Shown here in pieces: positions 1 through 6,430 of a DNA stretch of 11,554 bases (position 1 is the stretch's first letter; each line of letters starts with the position of its first letter). The DNA lies in the NCBI GenBank assembly GCA_028292185.1, contig JAQGMT010000068.1, positions 1-11,554 on the forward strand, written 5' to 3'. The notes beneath the pieces are model-generated. The model saw only the letters and a list, made by a program, of their open reading frames with translations. It had not been told where the DNA came from and searched no databases. Both the position numbers and the translations under genes were made by a program. This stretch comes from Ramlibacter sp. (GTDB lineage Bacteria; Pseudomonadota; Gammaproteobacteria; Burkholderiales; Burkholderiaceae_C).

Positions 1-428
1 CCAACGGCATAGCCGCGGTGAACCCGGACACGCTTGAAGTGCGCGAGTACAAGCTGCCCGACGCGAAGGCGCGGCCGCGGCGCGTGACCGTCACCAGCGA
101 CGACATCGTCTGGTACACCGACTATTCACGCGGCTACCTGGGCCGCCTCGATCCGGCGACCGGCCAGGTGACGGAGTGGCAGTCGCCCAGCGGCGCCAAC
201 TCAGCGCCGTACGGTATCTCCGCGATCAAGGATGTGATCTGGTACAGCGAGTCGGAGACCACGCCCAACACGGTTGTGCGCTTCGATCCCAAGACGCAGA
301 AGTTCCAGAGCTGGGCGATCCCCGGCGGCGGCAACATCGTGCGCAACACCTCCGTGACACCGGACGGTAATTTCCTGCTGGCCAACAGCCTTGTCAACAC
401 ACTTACCTTGGTAAAGATCCAGAAATGA
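1..428 (+). CDS. Streptogramin-lyase-like beta-propeller protein, 3' part
   Basis: This is the C-terminal part of a gene that begins before the window; the frame is open back to position 3 (codons for N-G-I-A-A-V-N-P-D), so the GTG at 18 is probably internal. The visible ~140 residues contain propeller-blade repeats: a V/I-W-Y strand (IVWYTDYSRGYLGRLDP, then VIWYSESETTPNTVVRFDP) followed by an F/W-turn and a glycine-rich S/P-G-G loop, as in the virginiamycin B lyase (Vgb) and SMP-30/NHL-like propellers. Most family members in proteobacteria are secreted or periplasmic proteins of unknown substrate, and true antibiotic lyase activity is not implied. The signal peptide and any catalytic His/Glu lie outside or cannot be assigned. 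The TGA stop overlaps the next ATG (ATGA at 425-428), so it is translationally coupled to the hydrolase. Confident of the fold, not of the reaction. Confidence 0.8.
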   Translation, partial: NGIAAVNPDTLEVREYKLPDAKARPRRVTVTSDDIVWYTDYSRGYLGRLDPATGQVTEWQSPSGANSAPYGISAIKDVIWYSESETTPNTVVRFDPKTQKFQSWAIPGGGNIVRNTSVTPDGNFLLANSLVNTLTLVKIQK

Positions 429-1447
429 GTTCATCGCGTCGAGATTTCCTTGCAGCCGCGGCAACCGTCGCTGCCACTTCCCTGCCGGCTTCGTCCGTGC
501 AAGCGCAGCCTATGCGTGCCCCGGGCGAGATCGTGGGCACCGAGCACTGGGGCGTCAAGCACGCCGGCAGCGACAACGTGCGCCTGTTCATGTGGCGCAA
601 GCAGTTGCGCGCGCAGCGGAACACGCCGCGGCGCGGCACCATCCTGTTCGTGCATGGCTCGTCGGTTTCGTCCACGCCGGTGTTCGACTTGCAGATCCCG
701 GGGCGGCCGGGCTCGTCCACCATGGACTGGTTCGCCCGCCTGGGCTACGACACCTGGTGCTTCGACTGCGAGGGCTATGGGCGGTCCGACAAGTCGCGGC
801 CGGTGAACGCCGACGTCGCGATGGGCGCCGACGACATCGAGGTGGTCAGCGAATACATCATCAAGACGACGGGTACGCCGAAGATGATGCTGTACGGCTC
901 GTCATCGGGTGCCTTGCGCGCGGCGTTGTTCGCGCAACGCCATCCCGAGCGCGTGCAGCGGCTGGCGCTTGACGCAATGGTCTGGACCGGCGAGGGCAGC
1001 CCGACGCTGGCCGAGCGCAAGAAGAAAATCGCCGCCTATCGCGCATCCAATCGCCGGCCGATCGATCGCGACATGATCCGCAGCATCTTCACCCGCGACC
1101 ATCCGGGCACCAGCGACCTCACGATGGTCGAAACCTTCGCGGACGCCGTGCTGGCGCTGGACACCTCGATGCCCACCGGCACCTATATCGACATGTCGGT
1201 GAACCTGCCGGTGTGCGATCCGGAGAAGATCACTGTGCCGACGCTGATCATGCGCGGCCAGTACGACGGCATCGCGAGCTTTCGCGACCTGAGCAATTTC
1301 TTCGAGAAACTGCCCAACGGGGACAAGCAGTTCATCGTGATGCCCGGCATCGCGCACACCAGTACGCGATCGAAGAACTACCAGCTGGTCTATCACCTGC
1401 TCGAAGGCTACTTCTCCCAGCCGGCACCGGTGTACACCGGCGCCTGA
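425..1447 (+). CDS. Tat-exported alpha/beta hydrolase
   Basis: A 340-residue alpha/beta-hydrolase-fold protein. The N terminus carries a twin-arginine signal (S-R-R-D-F-L at residues 4-9, then an Ala-rich hydrophobic stretch and a likely cleavage after ASSVQA near residue 27), so the enzyme is expected to be exported folded. Fold landmarks are in order: the oxyanion segment FVHGSS (75-80), GYGRSD (117-122) after strand 4, a nucleophile elbow G-S-S-S-G with Ser160, the acid candidate Asp281 in MRGQYDG, and His311 in PGIAHTS. This is a complete Ser-Asp-His triad, so an active esterase, lipase or C-C hydrolase is likely; the substrate cannot be read from sequence. The start is fixed by the ATGA overlap with the upstream propeller gene and by the Tat motif immediately after it. 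The nucleotidyltransferase starts 4 nt after the stop, suggesting one mRNA. Confidence 0.88.
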   Translation: MSSSRRDFLAAAATVAATSLPASSVQAQPMRAPGEIVGTEHWGVKHAGSDNVRLFMWRKQLRAQRNTPRRGTILFVHGSSVSSTPVFDLQIPGRPGSSTMDWFARLGYDTWCFDCEGYGRSDKSRPVNADVAMGADDIEVVSEYIIKTTGTPKMMLYGSSSGALRAALFAQRHPERVQRLALDAMVWTGEGSPTLAERKKKIAAYRASNRRPIDRDMIRSIFTRDHPGTSDLTMVETFADAVLALDTSMPTGTYIDMSVNLPVCDPEKITVPTLIMRGQYDGIASFRDLSNFFEKLPNGDKQFIVMPGIAHTSTRSKNYQLVYHLLEGYFSQPAPVYTGA

Positions 1448-1451
1448 TCGC

Positions 1452-2009
1452 ATGGCTGCACCCGTGGTGGTGGTGCTCGCGTCGGGACGAGGCGAGCGCT
1501 TCATCGCGTCGGGGGGCAGCGGCTCCAAGCTTGCCGCGCTGCTGGCCGGCAAGCCGGTGCTGGAGCACACGCTGGCCGCGGTGCGTGCCAGCGGCTTACC
1601 TTGGCACCTGGAAGACCAGGGGCACGCGGGCATGGGCGACTCGATCGCCGCCGGCGTTCGCGCCACGCAAGACGCGGGCGGCTGGTTGATCCTGCCCGGC
1701 GACTTACCACTGGTGCGGCCGGAAAGCCTGCAAGCCGTAGCGGCAGCACTCGCCCAGCATTCGGTGGTGGTACCGCGCTACCAGGGCGCGGCAGGACATC
1801 CCGTCGGATTCGCCGCCTCATGTCGCGAGGCCTTGCTGCAACTCGCAGGCGCGCAAGGCGCGGCGCCGGTGGTGCGAGCACAGCGAGCCTTGGATGCGGT
1901 GGTCGAACTTGAGGTCGATGATGCGGGTGTCGTCACCGACATCGATACCGTGCAAGCGCTCGCTGAAGCGGAGCGCCTGGTGGCGCAGCGGACACCGCCA
2001 AGGCCTTGA
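1452..2009 (+). CDS. MobA/MocA-like nucleotidyltransferase
   Basis: A 185-residue protein of the NTP_transf_3 (MobA/MocA) family, whose members attach CMP or GMP to molybdopterin in molybdenum cofactor maturation. Visible motifs are the N-terminal nucleotide loop L-A-S-G-R-G-E-R-F (9-17), a following Lys26, G-M-G-D-S-I-A-A-G-V (60-69), the metal-binding L-P-G-D-L-P-L-V (81-88, Asp84), G-H-P-V-G-F (115-120) and the C-terminal D-I-D-T (163-166). This set fits MocA/YgfJ-type enzymes best. The segment between the first loop and GMGDS is shorter than in typical MocA, as if one strand-helix unit were missing. No molybdoenzyme or xdhC gene is in view, so a cofactor role is inferred from family only. 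It starts 4 nt after the hydrolase stop and is probably the last gene of that transcript. Confidence 0.82.
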   Translation: MAAPVVVVLASGRGERFIASGGSGSKLAALLAGKPVLEHTLAAVRASGLPWHLEDQGHAGMGDSIAAGVRATQDAGGWLILPGDLPLVRPESLQAVAAALAQHSVVVPRYQGAAGHPVGFAASCREALLQLAGAQGAAPVVRAQRALDAVVELEVDDAGVVTDIDTVQALAEAERLVAQRTPPRP

Positions 2010-2031
2010 CCTCTGTACGGCAAGCGGCCGC

Positions 2032-2065
2032 GCCTTTGAATGCATTAAAGGCCAACATGGTTGGC
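2032..2065. terminator. Stacked hairpins between convergent genes
   Basis: The 60-nt gap between the convergent nucleotidyltransferase and chaC genes holds two overlapping inverted repeats. The first (2032-2052) has arms GCCTTT and AAAGGC around the self-complementary AATGCATT with one extra base. The second (2051-2065) has perfect arms GCCAAC and GTTGGC around ATG. They share two bases and so cannot both form. Symmetric position between two gene ends suggests bidirectional termination. There is no strong T-run, so the call is tentative. Confidence 0.4.
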
Positions 2066-2069
2066 GAGG

Positions 2070-2663
2070 TCACCCGCGCTCCTCGAGCGACTTCAGCAGC
2101 CGCTCGAGCCGCCGGTCACGGATGTTGTGGAGGCGCAATTCCTCCAGCGTGCGATGGGCGTACTCCAGCGTCGTGCCGTACTTGCCGGAGGCCTGCGCGA
2201 AGATGCGACGGTACTCGTCGTCGCTGAGCACGCCGGTGTGGTTGGGGCTCTTGCGTGACAGCGTGAACGCCAGCGCACGGACCGCGCCGTGACTGGTCTG
2301 GCAATTCAGCCACTTCGGGTCGTACACCCCCGTCACCATTTCGCGCGACCAGAGCTGCGTCAGCACTTCGCGTCCGCTGTGCCGCGGGATTCGGAACACC
2401 ATGCCTTGGCAGGAGCCGCCCGACAGCATGCCGAACACCAGCCCCGGCCGCTCGGGCGTCCCGCGGTTGATGCGGCTCCACATCTTCAGTGCGCGGTGCC
2501 AGCCATGCACCTTGGCAGGGCGCCGCTCGGCGAATTCGAAATCGGGCCGCCAGATGAGCGAGCCATAGCCGAACACCCACAGGTCCTCGTGGCCGCCCCA
2601 TTCGTGCAGCACCCGCTCCAGCATCGGCGCCGGGTCGCGCAGCGGCTTGATCACATCGCTCAT
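2070..2663 (-). CDS. chaC: ChaC-type gamma-glutamylcyclotransferase
   Basis: A 197-residue cytosolic protein of the ChaC family, which cleaves glutathione to 5-oxoproline and Cys-Gly. The hallmark substrate-binding loop F-G-Y-G-S-L-I-W is at residues 31-38, R-P-A-K-V-H-G-W-H-R follows at 48-57, and the catalytic Glu candidate is Glu108 in W-S-R-E-M-V-T-G-V-Y. The length matches bacterial ChaC (about 180-230 residues). The ATG at 2663 begins MSDVIKPLRD and is the best start; no Shine-Dalgarno sequence precedes it, but a TAAAGT hexamer lies exactly 6 nt upstream. It is transcribed divergently from edd and converges on the nucleotidyltransferase. It is probably monocistronic. Confidence 0.92.
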   Translation of the reverse strand: MSDVIKPLRDPAPMLERVLHEWGGHEDLWVFGYGSLIWRPDFEFAERRPAKVHGWHRALKMWSRINRGTPERPGLVFGMLSGGSCQGMVFRIPRHSGREVLTQLWSREMVTGVYDPKWLNCQTSHGAVRALAFTLSRKSPNHTGVLSDDEYRRIFAQASGKYGTTLEYAHRTLEELRLHNIRDRRLERLLKSLEERG

Positions 2664-2669
2664 GACGCC

Positions 2670-2675
2670 ACTTTA
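2670..2675 (-). promoter_or_regulatory. -10-like box of chaC
   Basis: On the minus strand the hexamer reads TAAAGT and ends 6 nt before the chaC ATG, placing a predicted transcription start at or next to the initiation codon. I see no convincing -35 hexamer 16-18 nt further upstream. Confidence 0.35.
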
Positions 2676-2712
2676 CCGCCGCGCACAGCGGCCGGGCCAA
2701 GCCGAGCCGTAT

Positions 2713-2725
2713 GCGTGACACACGC
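2713..2725. promoter_or_regulatory. Small palindrome in chaC-edd divergent region
   Basis: GCGTG-ACA-CACGC is a perfect 5-bp-arm inverted repeat midway between the divergent chaC and edd genes, about 20 nt upstream of the edd -10-like box. It could be an operator half-site pair. It does not match the HexR site known for edd-eda control in other proteobacteria, and short GC-rich palindromes occur by chance. Confidence 0.25.
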
Positions 2726-2742
2726 GGGCGGGGCCTTCGCGG

Positions 2743-2748
2743 TACCAT
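2743..2748 (+). promoter_or_regulatory. -10-like box of edd
   Basis: TACCAT matches the TANNAT pattern seen before other genes here. Its predicted transcription start (about 2755) would lie between the two candidate edd ATGs and favours the ATG at 2774 over the one at 2747. The best -35-like sequence (GTGACA, 2715-2720) is 22 nt away, which is too far for a normal sigma-70 promoter. Confidence 0.35.
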
Positions 2749-2773
2749 GAATCGAACCTTTCCGACCCCAACC

Positions 2774-4615
2774 ATGAGACTTCATCCCGCAGTCGAGGCG
2801 GTGACCGACCGCATTCGCGAGCGCAGCGCCCAGGCGCGCAGCGCCTACTTGAGCTTGATCGAACAGCAGGCGGCGCGCGACCGCGGCGCCGACCGGATGG
2901 GCTGCGCCAACGTGGCGCACGCGTTCGCCGCGCTGCCGGCCAACGACAAATTCCGCGTCGTCAGCGAGAAGGCGCCCAACATCGGCATCGTCACCGCGTA
3001 CAACGACATGTTGTCGGCGCACGCGCCGTTCGCCCGCTTTCCGGATGTGATCAAGGACGAAGCCCGCAAGCGCGGCGCCACCGCGCAAGTGGCCGGCGGC
3101 GTCCCGGCGATGTGCGACGGCGTGACGCAGGGCACCCCAGCGATGGAACTGAGCCTCTTTTCGCGTGACGTCATCGCGATGGGCACGGCCGTGGCGCTCA
3201 GCCACGATGTGTTCGATGCGGCCTTGATGCTGGGCATCTGCGACAAGATCGTGCCCGGCTTGCTGATCGGGGCCTTGCACTTCGGCCATCTGCCGACCGT
3301 GTTCGTGCCCGGAGGGCCGATGCCCAGCGGCTTGTCGAACACCGAAAAATCCAAGGTGCGCGAGCAGGCGGCGCAAGGCCTGGTGGGCCGCGCCGAATTG
3401 CTGGCGGCGGAACAGAAGGCCTATCACGCGCCGGGCACCTGCACCTTCTACGGCACGGCCAACAGCAACCAGATGCTGATGGAAGCGATGGGGCTGCACG
3501 TGCCGGGCACCGCGTTCATCAATCCGGGCACCGGATTGCGCGACGAACTCACGCGCGAGGCCGTGCGAACCGTGCTGGGCATCGTTGCCTCGCGGCACTA
3601 CACGCCCATCGGCAGGCTGGTGGACGAGCGCGCGATCGTCAATGCGATGGCCGCGCTGCTCGCCACCGGCGGTTCCACCAATCACCTGATCCACTGGGTG
3701 GCGGTGGCACGGTCCGCGGGCATCACCATCGACTGGAACGACTTCGCGGAACTCTCCGCCGTGGTGCCGCTGATCAGCCGCGTGTACCCCAATGGCCTCG
3801 CCGACGTGAATCAGTTCCAGGCGGCCGGGGGCCCGGGCTTCGTCATCCGCGAGCTGCTCGACGCCGGCCTCATGCATGAAGACGTCTTGACGGTGAGGGA
3901 AGGCGGCATCCGCGAGTTCACGCGCGAACCTGATTTGCTCCCTTCCCCTGCGGGCGAGGGCAGCGGTGGGGGCCTCACCTGGCGCGACATCGGTCCCTCG
4001 CGCGACACCGACGTAGTCCGCCCGGCCGCCGGACCGTTCAGCCCCACCGGTGGCCTCAAGCTGTTGACCGGCAACCTCGGCCGCAGCGTGATCAAGACAT
4101 CCGCCGTTCCGCCCGATCGCCTGCTGGTCGAAGCGCCGGCTCGCATCTTCGACGCGCAGGAGGAATTGCTGCGCGCGTTCGCGGCGGGTGAGTTGGAGCG
4201 CGACATCGTCTGCGTGGTGCGCTGGCAAGGCCCTCAAGCCAACGGCATGCCCGAATTGCACAAGCTCACGCCCCCGCTCGCCGTGCTGCAAGGGCGCGGC
4301 TTTCGCGTGGCGCTGGTCACCGACGGGCGTATGAGCGGCGCGTCGGGCAAGGTTCCGGCGGCGATTCACGTGTCGCCCGAAGCGGCTGCGGGCGGGCCGC
4401 TGGCCAAGCTGCGCGACGGCGACGTGGTGCGCGTGGACGCGCAGGCCGGCACCATGCAGGCGCTGGTGGCCGACGGCGAATGGGCCGCGCGCGAAACGGC
4501 AGTCATGCCGCGGGCGCTGCGGGCGGCCAACAGCATCGGCCTGGGCCGCGAATTGTTCGCGGGTTTCCGGCGCAATGCGCTGCATGCGGAAGAGGGGGCC
4601 TGCACATGGCTATAG
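2774..4615 (+). CDS. edd: 6-phosphogluconate dehydratase
   Basis: A 613-residue IlvD/Edd-family [4Fe-4S] dehydratase that converts 6-phosphogluconate to KDPG, the first dedicated step of the Entner-Doudoroff pathway. Conserved blocks are T-A-Y-N-D-M-L-S-A-H (74-83), G-G-V-P-A-M-C-D-G-V-T-Q-G with Cys114, G-I-C-D-K-I-V-P-G with Cys156, and G-T-C-T-F-Y-G-T-A-N with Cys223. These three Cys are the cluster-ligand candidates. A-L-L-A-T-G-G-S-T-N-H (294-304) and V-T-D-G-R-M-S-G-A-S-G-K-V-P near the C terminus identify it further. The start MRLHPAVEAV aligns with the E. coli Edd N terminus; the ATG at 2747 would add nine unconserved residues. An in-frame glycine/proline-rich insertion (residues 389-400) comes from a REP-like palindrome. 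The stop overlaps eda by 10 nt. Confidence 0.95.
   Translation: MRLHPAVEAVTDRIRERSAQARSAYLSLIEQQAARDRGADRMGCANVAHAFAALPANDKFRVVSEKAPNIGIVTAYNDMLSAHAPFARFPDVIKDEARKRGATAQVAGGVPAMCDGVTQGTPAMELSLFSRDVIAMGTAVALSHDVFDAALMLGICDKIVPGLLIGALHFGHLPTVFVPGGPMPSGLSNTEKSKVREQAAQGLVGRAELLAAEQKAYHAPGTCTFYGTANSNQMLMEAMGLHVPGTAFINPGTGLRDELTREAVRTVLGIVASRHYTPIGRLVDERAIVNAMAALLATGGSTNHLIHWVAVARSAGITIDWNDFAELSAVVPLISRVYPNGLADVNQFQAAGGPGFVIRELLDAGLMHEDVLTVREGGIREFTREPDLLPSPAGEGSGGGLTWRDIGPSRDTDVVRPAAGPFSPTGGLKLLTGNLGRSVIKTSAVPPDRLLVEAPARIFDAQEELLRAFAAGELERDIVCVVRWQGPQANGMPELHKLTPPLAVLQGRGFRVALVTDGRMSGASGKVPAAIHVSPEAAAGGPLAKLRDGDVVRVDAQAGTMQALVADGEWAARETAVMPRALRAANSIGLGRELFAGFRRNALHAEEGACTWL
3938..3975 (+). repeat. 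REP-like palindrome inside edd
   Basis: A C/G-skewed segment with an imperfect hairpin core: CCCT (3940-3943), CCC, a CTGC loop, GGG, and AGGG (3957-3960), followed by a G-rich tail. It resembles the C-rich/G-rich palindromic repeats I recall from intergenic regions of GC-rich proteobacteria. In frame it encodes L-P-S-P-A-G-E-G-S-G-G-G (Edd residues 389-400), which is absent from E. coli Edd, where only a short loop joins the conserved E-P and W-R flanks. There is only one copy in this window, so repeat status is inferred. Confidence 0.5.
4588..4598 (+). promoter_or_regulatory. Ribosome binding site of eda
   Basis: GGAAGAGGGGG lies inside the 3' end of edd, with GAGG (4592-4595) 10 nt before the ATG at 4606. 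It is the only purine-rich Shine-Dalgarno sequence near the possible starts and fixes the eda start at 4606 rather than at upstream in-frame codons that would run deep into edd. Confidence 0.6.
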
Positions 4616-5271
4616 CAGACACGATGCCGGGCGACGGCGGACTCACGTCGCTGCAGGTGATGAGGGATGCCCCGGTGATTCCGGTCATCGTTCTGTCGCA
4701 AGTGGCGCATGCGGTGCCGCTCGCGCGTGCGCTGGTCGCAGGCGGTATCCGGATGCTGGAGGTGACGCTGCGCACGCCGGTGGCGCTGGCGTGCATCGAG
4801 GCGATCGCGCGCGATGTGCCCGAAGCCGTGGCAGGGGCGGGGACGGTGCGCAGCGCCGGTGACGCGCAGGCGGCGGCGATGGCGGGAGCGAAATTTGCGG
4901 TGAGTCCCGGCTATACGCACGCGGTCGGCAAGGCCTGCCGGGAACTGGGTCTGCCCTTGTTGCCGGGCGTGGCGACCGCCAGCGAAGTGATGGCCGCGCA
5001 GGAAGGCGGCTATCTCGCGTTGAAGTTCTTTCCCGCGATGCAATCCGGCGGAGTGGCCATGCTCAAGGCGTGGCAGGGCCCGTTCGGCGATGTGACCTTC
5101 TGCCCGACGGGCGGGGTCTCGGTCGCCAATGCGGGCGAATTCCTTGGCTTGGCGAATGTGGCCTGCGTAGGGGGTTCCTGGCTCACGCCGGCAGATGCGG
5201 TGGCGCAGGGCGACTGGGCCCGCATCACCCGCCTGGCGCGCGAAGCTGCCGCCCTGATGCGCGCGGGCTGA
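4606..5271 (+). CDS. eda: KDPG/KHG aldolase
   Basis: A 221-residue class I aldolase that cleaves 2-keto-3-deoxy-6-phosphogluconate to pyruvate and glyceraldehyde-3-phosphate; many homologues also act on 4-hydroxy-2-oxoglutarate. The TIM-barrel motifs are all present: P-V-I-V-L (26-30), L-E-V-T-L-R-T with the general acid/base Glu52 and Arg56, G-A-G-T-V (77-81), S-P-G-Y-T, and the Schiff-base Lys140 in L-K-F-F-P-A. F-C-P-T-G-G with Thr168 and the phosphate-binding G-G-S-W (189-192) follow. Length is close to E. coli Eda (213). It overlaps edd by 10 nt in another frame, so the two are translated from one message. It converges on gloA with a 35-nt gap. Confidence 0.95.
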   Translation: MAIADTMPGDGGLTSLQVMRDAPVIPVIVLSQVAHAVPLARALVAGGIRMLEVTLRTPVALACIEAIARDVPEAVAGAGTVRSAGDAQAAAMAGAKFAVSPGYTHAVGKACRELGLPLLPGVATASEVMAAQEGGYLALKFFPAMQSGGVAMLKAWQGPFGDVTFCPTGGVSVANAGEFLGLANVACVGGSWLTPADAVAQGDWARITRLAREAAALMRAG

Positions 5272-5306
5272 CCCGCCGGCGGCGTCCGAGCAATTTCTCA
5301 GCCGGC

Positions 5307-5693
5307 CTATTCGGCCCGCTGGATCAGTTCGATCTTGTAGCCGTCCGGATCGGTCACGAAGGCGATCACCGTGTCGCCGCCTTTGACCGGGCCCGGCTCG
5401 CGTGTGACGCTGCCGCCGGCGGCGCGAATTTTCTCGCAGGCGGCGTAGATGTCCGGCATGCCGAGCGCGACGTGGCCGTACGCCGTTCCCATCTCGTAGC
5501 GATCGGTGCCGTAGTTGTAGGTCAGTTCGATCTCGGCCTGCTCGGGGTTGGAGCCGTAGCCCACGAACGCCAACGAGTATTTCTGCTCGGGCCGCTCGGT
5601 GGTGCGCAGCAATTTCATGCCGAGCACGCGGGTGTAGAAGTCGATCGAGCGCTGCAGGTCGCCCACGCGCAACATGGTGTGGAGGAATCTCAT
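5307..5693 (-). CDS. gloA: Lactoylglutathione lyase (glyoxalase I)
   Basis: A 128-residue two-module vicinal-oxygen-chelate protein that isomerises the methylglyoxal-glutathione hemithioacetal to S-lactoylglutathione in the cytosol. The four metal ligands fall at the same numbers as in the E. coli Ni-dependent enzyme: His5 (MRFLH), Glu56 (EIEL), His74 (YGHVA) and Glu122 (KIEL). F-V-T-D-P-D-G-Y near the C terminus is typical. The short length without loop insertions fits the Ni/Co-activated bacterial class. The frame stays open far upstream, but homology begins at the ATG at 5693, which I take as the start. There is no Shine-Dalgarno sequence; a GATAAT box lies 6 nt upstream. It is divergent from the GNAT gene. 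Confidence 0.95.
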   Translation of the reverse strand: MRFLHTMLRVGDLQRSIDFYTRVLGMKLLRTTERPEQKYSLAFVGYGSNPEQAEIELTYNYGTDRYEMGTAYGHVALGMPDIYAACEKIRAAGGSVTREPGPVKGGDTVIAFVTDPDGYKIELIQRAE

Positions 5694-5699
5694 GGGCGC

Positions 5700-5705
5700 A
5701 TTATC
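5700..5705 (-). promoter_or_regulatory. -10-like box of gloA
   Basis: On the minus strand the hexamer is GATAAT (5 of 6 matches to TATAAT), and it ends 6 nt before the gloA ATG. The predicted transcription start coincides with the initiation codon, which suggests a leaderless or near-leaderless message. No good -35 is visible. Confidence 0.45.
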
Positions 5706-5754
5706 GCCGCTCGAACCCGGGCCCGCATGCGCTTCTGAAAACCGCGCCGGACCG

Positions 5755-5784
5755 TTTACTCCGGGCGCTCCCCGAGCGCATACT
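5755..5784 (+). promoter_or_regulatory. Possible promoter of the GNAT gene
   Basis: TTTACT (5755-5760, 4 of 6 to TTGACA) and CATACT (5779-5784, 4 of 6 to TATAAT) are separated by 18 nt in the gloA-GNAT divergent region, about 20 nt before the TTG start. Both hexamers are weak. Confidence 0.35.
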
Positions 5785-5790
5785 GCGCGC

Positions 5791-5795
5791 TGGAG
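5791..5795 (+). promoter_or_regulatory. Ribosome binding site supporting a TTG start
   Basis: TGGAG lies 9 nt before the TTG at 5805. It supports initiation at this codon rather than at the internal ATG of residue 21, which would remove the first strand of the GNAT fold. Confidence 0.5.
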
Positions 5796-5804
5796 CCCGT
5801 CGAA

Positions 5805-6284
5805 TTGATCAGCCTGCCGCACATCTCCCTTGCCACAGCAGCGCACGCCCGCGGCATCGCGGAAATGTCGCGCGAGTACATCGAATACGGCCTGGGTTGG
5901 AGCTGGACGCACGCGCGGGTGCTGAAGGCCATTCAAGACGATGCCACGAACGTCGCCGTGATCCACGAGCGCACGGCAGTCGTCGCGTTCGGCATCATGC
6001 GCTACGGCGAAGAGCGGGCGCACCTGGTCTTGCTCGGTGTCGCCGCGGGTCATCGCAAGCGCGGCCTGGGCGCGCTGCTTCTGGCGTGGCTCGAGAAGTC
6101 CGCCGTGACGGCCGGGCTGGAGCGCGTGCAACTCGAAGCGCGAGCGGACAACCCCGACGCCATCGCCTTCTATGTCGAGCAAGGCTATGGCCGTGCAGGC
6201 ACGGTGCCTGGGTACTACCGCGGCGCGGTGGATGCGGTGCGGCTGGAGAAGCGCTTGTGGGTGCCGGCCGGGGCTGCGCCTTGA
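5805..6284 (+). CDS. GNAT-family N-acetyltransferase
   Basis: A 159-residue single-domain acetyltransferase using acetyl-CoA. Motif A is clear: L-L-G-V-A-A-G-H-R-K-R-G-L-G-A-L-L-L (76-93), with the pyrophosphate-binding R-K-R-G-L-G-A at 84-90. Motif B follows as L-E-A-R-A-D-N-P-D-A-I-A-F-Y-V-E-Q-G-Y (110-128), similar to RimI-type enzymes. The acceptor (amino acid, peptide N terminus or small molecule) cannot be inferred. The start is the uncommon TTG at 5805, chosen because it keeps the N-terminal strand and has a Shine-Dalgarno at good spacing. It is divergent from gloA and followed by the repeat island, so it is probably monocistronic. Confidence 0.85.
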   Translation: MISLPHISLATAAHARGIAEMSREYIEYGLGWSWTHARVLKAIQDDATNVAVIHERTAVVAFGIMRYGEERAHLVLLGVAAGHRKRGLGALLLAWLEKSAVTAGLERVQLEARADNPDAIAFYVEQGYGRAGTVPGYYRGAVDAVRLEKRLWVPAGAAP

Positions 6285-6298
6285 GTCGGGGTGCGTAG

Positions 6299-6430
6299 AC
6301 CTCGCGGCAAAGCCGGGGCCGGGCCGGCTGCCGAGCATCCCCTCGAGGCGGTCTCCGCGTTGAAACCTCGCGGCAAAGCCGGGGCCGGGCAGACTGCCGC
6401 GCCCCCCTCTTGGCGGTCTCCGCTGCGCTC
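6299..6430 (+). repeat. Tandem direct repeat, two ~66-bp copies
   Basis: Both copies begin with the same 26 bases (ACCTCGCGGCAAAGCC, continuing GGGGCCGGGC) at 6299-6324 and 6365-6390. The rest of the unit diverges but stays alignable: CTGCCG follows within about ten bases and GGCGGTCTCCGC lies near the end of each. A third, inverted, partial copy is at about 6590-6620. Confidence 0.8.

Noticed and set aside
2747..2773. Earlier ATG for edd
   Set aside because: It would add nine residues not matching Edd, and it overlaps the -10-like TACCAT, so a transcript from that promoter would not contain it.
2660..4585. Very long open frame on the minus strand opposite edd
   Set aside because: It is antisense to a full, clearly recognisable edd. 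The translation is His/Arg/Ala-rich with no domain, the usual result of high third-position GC.
5694..6338. N-terminal extension of gloA
   Set aside because: The frame is open far upstream, but it runs antisense to the GNAT gene and homology with glyoxalase I begins exactly at the ATG at 5693.
6299..6430. CRISPR array
   Set aside because: There are only two direct copies, the repeat and spacer are not of uniform size, and the whole unit is repeated rather than alternating with unique spacers.
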